5,729 nucleotides of DNA from Lentisphaerota bacterium (GCA_016934225.1 JAFGTH010000250.1:1-5729); one strand, 5' to 3'; positions 1 to 5,669 are shown, numbered from the stretch's first letter. The notes: generated by a model not told the origin, from the letters alone. Numbers and translations are program-made.

Positions 1-601
1 AAATAAAGTATTGGAACCCTGACAGATTCCCAATGCCGCGATAATGCCAATTTTGAACAAACCGATTTAAATATTCAAAATACCACCAGAACACCGCGCT
101 TGCCGCGAACAACATGACCATATCGCGAGGGCGATCAATTAACATGCAATGTCCCGTTCTCCGATATGTCCATGCATTAATAACCAGAATGTAGCCCAAC
201 CACAAAGGCGTGAAGGTAAATGCCTGAATGCCGGCAAAAAAATCAAATCGGTTCCACGCAATTACCCAGGTAATCGCCGTAATCAAAAGGCCGAAATATC
301 CCCACAACGGGAAACGCTTGACGTTCCTGTGCTTTGCCGCCGTAATTTCGCCACGATACTTGATAACGCGCGCTATGAAAGGCGCTACGACTGCAATTAT
401 AAAACCCAGCAGTCCGACAAATATGGGCCAGGAAAATCCCGGATGTTCGACATACTGTGTTCGCGGTGGAAACTGTATATAATTAACAAGCGGTTTCTCT
501 CCCAAAACAATGCCCAGGAGCGGTAACAAAAGCAACGCGCAAAACAATCTAACAACTATTCCAACATTTCCGGATACGGAATTTTTTCCAAAAACCTTCA
601 T
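1..601 (-). CDS. Multi-pass membrane protein of unknown function, N-terminal 200 residues (C-terminus beyond window)
   Basis: Reading the minus strand from ATG at 601-599 gives 200 codons without a stop down to base 2, so the gene continues beyond the left edge. The start is preceded by CAAAGG (615-610), about eight bases upstream, a plausible ribosome binding site. The protein is clearly membrane-embedded. Hydrophobic segments lie near residues 13-34, 57-80, 99-116, 122-146 and 160-178. Between the first two is a polar loop with FPPRTQYVEHPGFSWP. The aromatic-rich stretch FWWYFEYLNRFVQNW (residues 171-185) looks like a family signature. I recall similar uncharacterised integral membrane proteins but cannot name a function or a domain. 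No catalytic motif is visible. It is divergent from the ThyX-like gene. The coding frame is well supported by its even hydrophobicity pattern; the plus-strand open frames over the same bases give protein-unlike sequence. Confidence 0.8.
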   Translation of the reverse strand, partial: MKVFGKNSVSGNVGIVVRLFCALLLLPLLGIVLGEKPLVNYIQFPPRTQYVEHPGFSWPIFVGLLGFIIAVVAPFIARVIKYRGEITAAKHRNVKRFPLWGYFGLLITAITWVIAWNRFDFFAGIQAFTFTPLWLGYILVINAWTYRRTGHCMLIDRPRDMVMLFAASAVFWWYFEYLNRFVQNWHYRGIGNLSGFQYFI

Positions 602-746
602 GGTCTTTGCCTTTGACGCCGATAATTAATATAACGCCCGATCAAGATATCTTTAACAACCTTCAAATTATTGCCGCCATCGTTTTCTGGATATCGCCTT
701 CAACTTGGCTTGCAATATATACTACTATGTGTAAAGTACCATTGTC
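602..746. promoter_or_regulatory. Divergent intergenic region with weak promoter candidates for both flanking genes
   Basis: These 145 bases separate the minus-strand membrane protein from the plus-strand ThyX-like gene and should contain both promoters. For the minus strand, TATATT (633-628) is a good -10 match. Its best -35 at 17 bases is only TTAAAG (656-651). For the plus strand, TATACT (718-723) is a good -10 match with no recognisable -35 at the right distance. No operator-like palindrome stands out. These are inferences from consensus matching by eye. Confidence 0.3.
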
Positions 747-1325
747 ATGGGAACACCTGCAACGAGAATAGAATTTCTTACGGTCAGAGGCTCCTGGCGG
801 GAGGTAGCCGACGCTGCAAGAACCACAATTGGAATGGAAAAAGGACACAAAGAACCGTCGTCTCAGTGGAAACGCAATCTACTCCTTTCGGAACATTCGC
901 CCATTCGCCAGCTTGTCGTGAAATGGAAATGGACTAACTTAAAGTACTGGGTCAGCGTCCATTTTGTCCGACATAAAATCGGAATTGAACATTTCGTGAG
1001 CACACAACGAACCGACAGGACCGGATTCGATCGGGATCAGGCGCTTCAATCGGCTTTGGTTTCTCATGAGTGTATCGCCGACGCACAAGCGATAATCAAT
1101 ATTTCACGCAAACGTCTTTGCCGTCAGGCCTCCGAAGAAACACGCACGGCATGGACTCTGTTTCTTGATGAATTGAATAAGGTTGAGCCGGAATTGCACA
1201 ACGCATGTGTGCCTGAATGTGTCTACAGAGGCTTCTGCCCGGAACAGAAATCGTGCGGATACGTCCATACCAAAGCATTCAAAGAGATGTTGCAAAGCTA
1301 TCGTACATCTGAACAAGACGTCTAA
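747..1325 (+). CDS. thyX: ThyX-type FAD-dependent thymidylate synthase homologue, short divergent form
   Basis: This 192-residue protein resembles flavin-dependent thymidylate synthase. ThyX methylates dUMP to dTMP using methylene-tetrahydrofolate, with NADPH reducing the bound FAD. The signature RHRx7S appears as RHK at residues 75-77 followed by S85, inside RHKIGIEHFVSTQRTDR, so Lys replaces the last Arg. Upstream, LLLSEHSPIR (residues 45-54) matches the conserved 'EHS' region. An N-x-x-R at 118-121 and the ETR at 131-133 may match the C-terminal substrate-binding helix of ThyX. The protein is shorter than classical ThyX (usually about 210-250 residues). It has a cysteine cluster C154-x3-C158-x5-C164-x5-C170 that classical ThyX lacks. 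An in-frame TAA at 732-734 fixes the start near ATG 747. The Shine-Dalgarno is weak (AAAG, 733-736). The fold assignment is fairly sure; true thymidylate synthase activity is inferred. Confidence 0.8.
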   Translation: MGTPATRIEFLTVRGSWREVADAARTTIGMEKGHKEPSSQWKRNLLLSEHSPIRQLVVKWKWTNLKYWVSVHFVRHKIGIEHFVSTQRTDRTGFDRDQALQSALVSHECIADAQAIINISRKRLCRQASEETRTAWTLFLDELNKVEPELHNACVPECVYRGFCPEQKSCGYVHTKAFKEMLQSYRTSEQDV

Positions 1326-1585
1326 TCAGTCACACCGCTTGCTATTCATGACCAAGTCGGCTTCGCATATTACATCAAGCCAACCGTCAAAACTTTGAGA
1401 AAAAATATCGCGCGAAACTTATCAGGTGTCCCCAAAAAATGCCTCCGCATGATACTTGCCCGCACAGTCGCATAACAAAAATTTCTAATGCAGATTTACC
1501 ACTGTTGCTGAGACAGGATTATTGACACAACACAAACGAAATGATACCGATTGCCAGTTCCGATATTGTAACACAAAGGTGACAT
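1326..1585. other. 260-base intergenic region, mostly without recognisable features
   Basis: No coding frame here looks real: the open stretches are short continuations of off-frame shadows. I see no strong hairpin followed by a T-run that would terminate the ThyX-like gene. A promoter candidate lies near the right end and is listed separately, as the probable start of transcription for the HAD-YvcK gene. Bases 1326-1500 hold nothing I can identify. Confidence 0.5.
1522..1550 (+). promoter_or_regulatory. Candidate sigma-70 promoter for the HAD-YvcK fusion gene
   Basis: A perfect TTGACA -35 (1522-1527) is followed after 17 bases by TACCGA (1545-1550), which is preceded by TGA, giving an extended -10 shape. 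The -10 itself is a poor consensus match, so the call rests mainly on the -35, the spacing and the TG. Transcription would start near 1557, giving a leader of about 29 bases that carries the AAAGGTGA ribosome binding site (1575-1582). Confidence 0.35.
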
Positions 1586-3274
1586 ATGCGAAAAATCAAC
1601 GCGGCATTCTTTGATCTCGATGATACGCTTTACAGTTGTTCCGATTCCCTGGCCGATCAAAGCCGCCGCCTGGCCGCCGAGGCAATGGTAAAACACGGCC
1701 TCGCTAAATCCTGCGATGATGCCGTTGCTATGCAAATCGAAATGGCGGATGTCTTCACAAGCCGCACCACGGTCTTCCGCAAAATTGTAAGGCGCGCCGA
1801 TCGAGAACCTGAACTCGCTGACGAACTTATCGAAGCTTATAACAGCAGCAGCCTCGACAACATTAAATTACTGCCCGGTGCGCATTCTCTTTTAAAATCA
1901 TGGCGCGAAAAAGGCTTGAAGTTGTTTCTGATAACAGACGGTATTCCCGAACGTCAGGCTAAAAAAATCGCCGTATTGGGACTTAGACAGTATTTCGACG
2001 ATATTGTTATCACTAATCCGCATGATGAAGATTCCAAGGAAGCAGTATTTCTTCGTCTGATGCGCGAGCACAATGTCGTGCCGCGTGATGCTATAGCAAT
2101 CGGCGACCGTATAGATCGTGAAATACGTGCCGCAAAACGCGTCGGTATTACTACCGTCCAGATGGTTCAGGGTGATTATAGGCATATTATTCCGATCAAC
2201 GACATGGATAAACCTACCTATAAAATTGCCCACCTCGCAGATTTGGACAAAGTAATATTCGCCGCTGAACACTACATGGTCCTGCCGGAATTAAAAATCG
2301 TCGCGTTTGGCGGCGGAACAGGATTGCCCATACTTCTGGATGGTTTGCGCCCGTTCACTAAAGACCTAACCGCTATCGTAACAGTCACAGATTCCGGACG
2401 ATCCACCGGAATGATAAGACAAGATTACGAGCTCCCTGCTCCTGGTGATCTTCGCAACTGTCTGATCGCGTTAAGCGAATCGAATGAACTTCTCAGACAG
2501 TTGTTTCAGTTTCGCTTTGACCGCGGCACATTTGAAGGAATGAGTTTCGGAAATCTCTTTCTCACCGCGCTCACGCAAATAACCGGATCGTTCGAAATGG
2601 CAGTCCGCGAGGCAAGTTCCCTGCTTAAAGTGGACGGACGAGTTCTACCAAGTTCTTTGGATAATGTACATCTTTTTGCCGAATTGGACGACGGACGAAT
2701 CCTTGAGCAGGAACACAACGTGCGCACACTCAACAAAATTTCCAGGATAAAACGTCTCTTCGTAAAACCTGAAGACGCGCGTCCGCTACAAGCCAGCCTT
2801 TCAGCAATCGCGGAGGCCGATATGATAGTTCTCGGGCCCGGCTCGCTCCTGACCAGCGTTATCCCTAATCTTTTGATTAACGGCTTGCCTGAAGCAATTG
2901 GCGATTCCCCGGCCAAAGTACTCTATGTCATGAATGTTATGACTCAACCCGGTCAAACCGACGGATTCAATGCAATTGCGCATGTCGAATGCCTGCGCAG
3001 CTACATGCGCGGACACAATCTGGATGGAATTGTAGTCAACACCGAACATCCCGCACCGGCAATATTGAAGAAATATATGGATGACGGAGCGGAATTCGTC
3101 GAACCTTCAGATGAACTTAGGGCTCTTGGAATTCCTCTTATCGAAGCCGACATGCTCGAGCGCCCAAAGGAAAAACGCACCCTCTGGAACAAGCAGGATT
3201 TACTGCGACACGACCCCGCCAAACTGGCGGCCACATTGTATGATACCGTCCGATGGGAAGGCATCCTGCCATAA
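1586..3274 (+). CDS. yvcK: Fusion protein: N-terminal HAD-family phosphatase and C-terminal YvcK/CofD-like UDP-sugar-binding domain
   Basis: Residues 1 to about 225 are a HAD hydrolase with a helical cap, of the pyrimidine-nucleotidase/YjjG type. Motif I is DLDDT (D10 nucleophile, D12 acid/base). Motif II is T117 in LITDG. K151 is the motif III lysine, and motif IV is GDRID (D174, D177). Residues about 236-560 are YvcK-like, the family of UDP-GlcNAc-binding factors that govern cell-wall precursor supply and growth on gluconeogenic carbon in Bacillus. Visible motifs are GGGTGLP (242-248), PGDLRNCL (286-293), GNLFLTALTQITG (322-334), GRVLPSS (351-357), LGPGSLLTS (416-424) and NVMTQPGQTDG (450-460). 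The usual DDGGSSG loop reads DSGRSTG (269-275). Each half is full length for its family (about 225 and 325 residues), so this is a real fusion rather than a fragment. The start has AAAGGTGA six bases upstream. The usual YvcK neighbours rapZ and whiA are absent. The HAD substrate is unknown; a phosphorylated sugar or nucleotide is a guess. Confidence 0.93.
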   Translation: MRKINAAFFDLDDTLYSCSDSLADQSRRLAAEAMVKHGLAKSCDDAVAMQIEMADVFTSRTTVFRKIVRRADREPELADELIEAYNSSSLDNIKLLPGAHSLLKSWREKGLKLFLITDGIPERQAKKIAVLGLRQYFDDIVITNPHDEDSKEAVFLRLMREHNVVPRDAIAIGDRIDREIRAAKRVGITTVQMVQGDYRHIIPINDMDKPTYKIAHLADLDKVIFAAEHYMVLPELKIVAFGGGTGLPILLDGLRPFTKDLTAIVTVTDSGRSTGMIRQDYELPAPGDLRNCLIALSESNELLRQLFQFRFDRGTFEGMSFGNLFLTALTQITGSFEMAVREASSLLKVDGRVLPSSLDNVHLFAELDDGRILEQEHNVRTLNKISRIKRLFVKPEDARPLQASLSAIAEADMIVLGPGSLLTSVIPNLLINGLPEAIGDSPAKVLYVMNVMTQPGQTDGFNAIAHVECLRSYMRGHNLDGIVVNTEHPAPAILKKYMDDGAEFVEPSDELRALGIPLIEADMLERPKEKRTLWNKQDLLRHDPAKLAATLYDTVRWEGILP

Positions 3275-3325
3275 TCAACAATAATGTTGCCTAAATGCAT
3301 CGAAATAAAATCCGACTGCGGCGTT

Positions 3326-3359
3326 CCGGTTGTGTTTTCATTCTCACACAATGATCCGG
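3326..3359. terminator. Weak hairpin between convergent genes, possible bidirectional terminator
   Basis: Two genes converge here, with stops at 3274 and 3360. TTGTGT (3330-3335) can pair with ACACAA (3346-3351) around a 10-base loop. The stem is flanked by CCGG on both sides (3326-3329 and 3356-3359), which can extend it across a four-base bulge. A second small hairpin, CAACA-ATAA-TGTTG (3276-3289), follows the HAD-YvcK stop. Neither has a clean T-run directly after it on either strand, so intrinsic termination is only a possibility suggested by position. Confidence 0.3.
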
Positions 3360-4397
3360 TTATCCGGCTAACGCCTGCTTCAGATCGGCAATAAAAGCTG
3401 AGATTGTTTCTTCCTTGGTATCCCAAGAACACATTAAGCGAGCACCACCGACTCCTATGAAGGTATAAAAGTGCCAGCCTTTGTCGTAAAGCGATCGGAT
3501 CACCGACTCCGGCATTCGGACAAAAACCGAATTTGCCTGACGCGGGAACATGATTGAAAGTTCAGGAATATTACGAATTTCCGCTTCAAGTATAGCGGCG
3601 CATTCATTGGAATGACGGCCATAACGCAGCCATGCGCCGTTTTCAAGCAGACCAAGCCACTGCGCAGCTAGAAACCGCATTTTTGCCGCAAGTTGACCAG
3701 CTTGCTTGCATCGGTATGCAAATTCATCGGCAAGAGCTCTATCGAAGAAAATAACAGCTTCACCCACAGCTAATCCGTTCTTGGATCCGCCAAAACACAA
3801 AACATCAATCCCGCAATCAACAGTTATTGCTCTTGGGGGCAAATCGAGAAAAGCAATCGCGTTGGCAAATCGAGCTCCGTCCATATGAATTTTAAGCGAA
3901 TGTTTGTCAGCCATTTTGTGAAGAGATTCCAATTCATTTACGGTGTAAACTGTTCCAAGCTCTGTAGCCTGCGTCACGCTTATTGCTTTGGGTTTAGGAT
4001 AGTGAATATCACTCCTCTTGGTAACCAACTTTTCCACATCCCGCGCCTGAAGTTTGCCCATCTCTCCTGATGCGTTAAGCAGCTTTGCGCCGTGAGAAAA
4101 AAACTCGGTTGCCCCACACTCATCGGTTTCAACATGGGCCGACTCCTGACATATTATGCTATGATAGGAACTGCACATTGCGGCCAGCGATAACGCATTC
4201 CCAGCCGTTCCATTGAACACAAAGAAAACGTCGCAATCGGCTTCAAAAAGTTCGCGAAACTTGTCGCAAGCCATAGCGGTCCATTTATCGTCACCATATG
4301 AAAACTCGTGATTCCGATTCACTTTCTCTAAATACGCCAAAGACTCCGGACAAATGCCGGAATAGTTGTCGCTTGCAAACTGTTGCAATTGTTTCAT
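3360..4397 (-). CDS. ltaE: Low-specificity L-threonine aldolase (PLP-dependent, fold type I)
   Basis: The 345-residue product has the full length and motifs of the threonine aldolase/beta-eliminating lyase family. This family cleaves L-threonine or L-allo-threonine to glycine and acetaldehyde in the cytoplasm. The N-terminus ASDNYSG matches the family's typical opening. FNGTAGNALSL (61-71) is the phosphate-binding segment. H88 in ESAHVETDECGA stacks on the cofactor ring. IHMDGARFANA (170-180) supplies D173, which holds the pyridine nitrogen, and R176. K206 in CFGGSKNG forms the Schiff base. The C-terminus reads GVGGARLMCSW (315-325). All expected catalytic residues are present, so the enzyme should be active. 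ATG 4397 is preferred because the family start motif follows at once and GAAGAGA lies upstream as a modest ribosome binding site. It follows the GYF_2 gene on the same strand after 108 bases. Glycine made here could feed one-carbon metabolism. Confidence 0.95.
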   Translation of the reverse strand: MKQLQQFASDNYSGICPESLAYLEKVNRNHEFSYGDDKWTAMACDKFRELFEADCDVFFVFNGTAGNALSLAAMCSSYHSIICQESAHVETDECGATEFFSHGAKLLNASGEMGKLQARDVEKLVTKRSDIHYPKPKAISVTQATELGTVYTVNELESLHKMADKHSLKIHMDGARFANAIAFLDLPPRAITVDCGIDVLCFGGSKNGLAVGEAVIFFDRALADEFAYRCKQAGQLAAKMRFLAAQWLGLLENGAWLRYGRHSNECAAILEAEIRNIPELSIMFPRQANSVFVRMPESVIRSLYDKGWHFYTFIGVGGARLMCSWDTKEETISAFIADLKQALAG

Positions 4398-4432
4398 TGT
4401 TGTATCTCTTCGTTTTTAGTCTGTAACACAAA

Positions 4433-4457
4433 GTGTGCATGCATAATTCCTGCACAC
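4433..4457 (-). terminator. 7-bp inverted repeat between the GYF_2 gene and ltaE, weak terminator or operator
   Basis: GTGTGCA (4433-4439) and TGCACAC (4451-4457) form a perfect inverted repeat with an 11-base spacer. Read on the minus strand, the stem is followed by TTTGTGTT. This is a poor but possible U-tract for termination downstream of the GYF_2 gene stop (4508-4506). It also lies 36-60 bases in front of the ltaE start, so it could instead be an operator for ltaE. The sequence alone does not decide. Confidence 0.35.
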
Positions 4458-4505
4458 ATATTCAGCGAAGATTGATAAAATTGGGATTCTATCTGTTCTG
4501 CTTCA

Positions 4506-5264
4506 CTAGCGCAAGAGAAACCCAGCCGGCCAAACAAGCTTGCAGACCAACAACAAGACAACAATAACCAGCAATGCCATACCACTCCACATGGCCAGAC
4601 GCTTTGCAGTCCGAAGATTGCGCAACTTGGCGTGTTTTATCTTAACGGCTCCTGACGGTATGTTGGATTTTTCTTCCAAAACTGATGAAGCGATGCCTTG
4701 TAACCCATTCTGAAATTGACTTTCGGTTTTTGATCGAAGTTGCAGATTGCGTTTTACCGGCTTCATGGAAAACTGCTGCGCCTGCGACGGAGCGGCCTGA
4801 TTCTGCTGCGTATGTTGATCTGTCTGCTGTGGTTGCGTTATTGTGCCGGATCCATCATCCGCAAGAGCAGCGGCCAGTATTTCCGCTGATGATTTGGGCT
4901 TCGTTTTGGGCTCGTCTTTCAGCGCGGCAGCCAGAATAGCTGCCGCCGATTTTGGCTGCGGTTCAAGATCTTCGGCCAGCGCCGCGGCCAATACAGACGT
5001 AGCAGATCTGGGCTGCTCCTTCGGATTTTCAGCCAGCGCGGCAGCTACGGATTCGGCGGCTGACATTACAGGCTTGCGAGGAGAAGTCTGAACATCAAAG
5101 CTGATTTCGCTCTTGTTTATTGACGAAAGAAGTTGCCAGCCGAACATGCCTTCCCGCCACACATATGTTTGCGGTAAAATTGTCCCGCTACTGATTAAGC
5201 TTGCGAACTGCTCCGGCTCAAGAGGCCCAATATGAGTTTGCCCTTCGGCGTAATACCACTTCAT
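4506..5264 (-). CDS. GYF_2-domain (DUF4339-like) protein with alanine-rich repeats and C-terminal membrane anchor
   Basis: The 252-residue product begins with a GYF_2-type module, residues 1-46: WYYAEGQTHIGPLE, then a sorting of small helices, ending in YVWREGMFGWQ. GYF domains bind proline-rich peptides in eukaryotes; the bacterial GYF_2 form is a common N-terminal module of unknown partners. Residues 68-137 hold three 19-residue repeats and a partial fourth with core S-A-x-x-[IV]-L-A-A-A-L, separated by charged, proline-containing linkers. Residues 140-168 are Gln-rich and probably disordered. Residues 208-222 are basic, and a single transmembrane helix follows at about 224-246. With no signal peptide, the protein is likely tail-anchored with its GYF domain in the cytoplasm. 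GGAG (5275-5272) lies seven bases before ATG 5264, and a good promoter lies upstream. Its exact role is unknown; a scaffold at the membrane is a guess. Confidence 0.85.
   Translation of the reverse strand: MKWYYAEGQTHIGPLEPEQFASLISSGTILPQTYVWREGMFGWQLLSSINKSEISFDVQTSPRKPVMSAAESVAAALAENPKEQPRSATSVLAAALAEDLEPQPKSAAAILAAALKDEPKTKPKSSAEILAAALADDGSGTITQPQQTDQHTQQNQAAPSQAQQFSMKPVKRNLQLRSKTESQFQNGLQGIASSVLEEKSNIPSGAVKIKHAKLRNLRTAKRLAMWSGMALLVIVVLLLVCKLVWPAGFLLR
4854..5063 (-). repeat. In-gene tandem repeat, 57-base (19-residue) period
   Basis: Three full units (5063-5007, 5006-4950, 4949-4893) and a truncated fourth (4892-4854) encode SAAESVAAALAENPKEQPR-type modules. All keep the core AAAL and diverge in the charged linker. 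Full units end in P-R or P-K. The period is exact, with no indels between units, which points to repeated in-frame duplication under protein-level selection. The units probably form short alanine-rich helices joined by proline hinges. Confidence 0.85.
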
Positions 5265-5547
5265 TCACATGCTCCGCCCCAATTTGCGCGCTCCTGATAA
5301 TTGACGGAAGCATATCAGGGTGGAATGGCTCAGTCAATGATACTGAATGCTGATTAACGTAATCGGCAATTATTTGTTTGTCTACGGAAGCTAAGTTTTC
5401 ATTGCGGCAAAATAGTTCGGGAATATTCTCAACTTGCTGAACATACAATATATGAAAAACGATCGCATGTGAATCTAGTGTCCAAGTACCGGAAACCGTA
5501 CCCTTTCCTTTCTTGACACACCCGTACCCATTTGGTACTTGTCCCAT
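5218..5547 (-). CDS. Doubtful 109-residue open frame overlapping the GYF_2 gene start
   Basis: This frame fills the gap upstream of the GYF_2 gene and overlaps its first 47 bases in another frame. The product matches no family I recognise, though the stretch VDKQIIADYVNQHSVSLTEP looks protein-like. Against it: no Shine-Dalgarno precedes ATG 5547. That ATG exists because it is the mirror arm of the palindrome holding the start of the 33-residue gene on the other strand, and the GYF_2 promoter lies within it. For it: 110 codons free of stops in a fairly AT-rich gap is somewhat unusual. If it is not a gene, 5265-5552 is a 288-base intergenic region carrying two divergent promoters. Confidence 0.25.
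   Translation of the reverse strand: MGQVPNGYGCVKKGKGTVSGTWTLDSHAIVFHILYVQQVENIPELFCRNENLASVDKQIIADYVNQHSVSLTEPFHPDMLPSIIRSAQIGAEHVNEVVLRRRANSYWAS
5309..5337 (-). promoter_or_regulatory. Extended -10 sigma-70 promoter for the GYF_2 gene
   Basis: On the minus strand, TTGACT (5337-5332, five of six matches) is followed after exactly 17 bases by TATGCT (5314-5309, four of six), preceded by TGA, giving an extended -10. Transcription would begin near 5302, leaving a leader of about 38 bases with the GGAG ribosome binding site. This is the best promoter match I found in the window. It argues that the GYF_2 gene is expressed on its own. Confidence 0.5.
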
Positions 5548-5561
5548 CCACTATGGGACAA
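5483..5561 (+). promoter_or_regulatory. Repeat-rich leader of the small basic protein, with start codon in a perfect palindrome
   Basis: Several short repeats are packed here. TTGTCCCAT (5539-5547) and ATGGGACAA (5553-5561) form a perfect 9-bp inverted repeat with a 5-base loop; the right arm begins with the start codon of the 33-residue gene. GTACC (5524-5528) and GGTAC (5534-5538) form a hairpin directly before it. CAAGTACC (5483-5490) is the perfect inverse of GGTACTTG (5534-5541) and would compete with both. CCGTACCC occurs twice (5496-5503 and 5522-5529). A perfect TTGACA lies at 5513-5518, with only a poor -10 at 17 bases (TACTTG, 5536-5541, preceded by TGG). TACAAT at 5444-5449 is an alternative upstream -10. 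No Shine-Dalgarno is visible. Together they suggest regulated translation or a protein operator; this is inference. Confidence 0.45.
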
Positions 5562-5654
5562 CAACATAAAAAGAGAATTAAGAGAGCACGCCGCATACGC
5601 CGCAAAAAACGTCAGAAAGAACGGACGAAAGCAGCGGCTGGCAATAAAAAATAG
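5553..5654 (+). CDS. Small, extremely basic 33-residue protein (ribosome- or RNA-associated candidate)
   Basis: ATG 5553 to TAG 5652-5654 encodes 33 residues, of which 17 are Lys or Arg and only one is acidic. It opens MGQQHKKRIKRARR and ends AAAGNKK. The composition is that of tiny ribosomal proteins such as Thx or bS22, which sit in rRNA pockets. I have an uncertain memory of similar short MG-Q-H-K-K proteins in Verrucomicrobiota-type genomes, but cannot name a family. Coding is supported by the ordered basic pattern, the clean start and stop, and the position 15 bases before a tRNA-like gene on the same strand. There is no ribosome binding site; instead the start codon sits in a 9-bp hairpin. 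The size is below most gene-calling limits, so it could easily be left unannotated. A DNA-binding or purely chance peptide is possible. Confidence 0.65.
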   Translation: MGQQHKKRIKRARRIRRKKRQKERTKAAAGNKK

Positions 5655-5669
5655 CCGAATCTTCGACTT

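Noticed and set aside
149..526. 125-codon plus-strand open frame
   Set aside because: It is antisense to the membrane protein, whose hydrophobic pattern is clearly coding. The plus-strand product is compositionally random and resembles no family.
671..937. 88-codon plus-strand open frame at the ThyX-like gene start
   Set aside because: It overlaps the ThyX-like gene in another frame and has no recognisable motif.
1496..1735. 79-codon minus-strand open frame over the HAD-YvcK start
   Set aside because: It is antisense to the HAD motif I region and its product has no family features.
2506..2916. 136-codon minus-strand open frame inside the YvcK domain
   Set aside because: It is antisense to conserved YvcK motifs; the Ser/Arg-rich product is typical of a reversed coding strand.
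3001..3432. 143-codon minus-strand open frame spanning the convergent gap
   Set aside because: It overlaps two well-supported genes, the HAD-YvcK end on the opposite strand and the ltaE end in another frame, and has no recognisable domain.
4394..4585. 63-codon minus-strand frame whose TGA overlaps the ltaE ATG (ATGA)
   Set aside because: The ATGA overlap hints at translational coupling, but the frame starts inside the GYF_2 gene in another register, lacks a ribosome binding site and gives a Cys/Trp-rich peptide unlike a real protein.
4843..5091. 82-codon plus-strand open frame opposite the repeat region
   Set aside because: It is produced by the alanine-codon repeat read backwards, which removes stops in the antisense frames.
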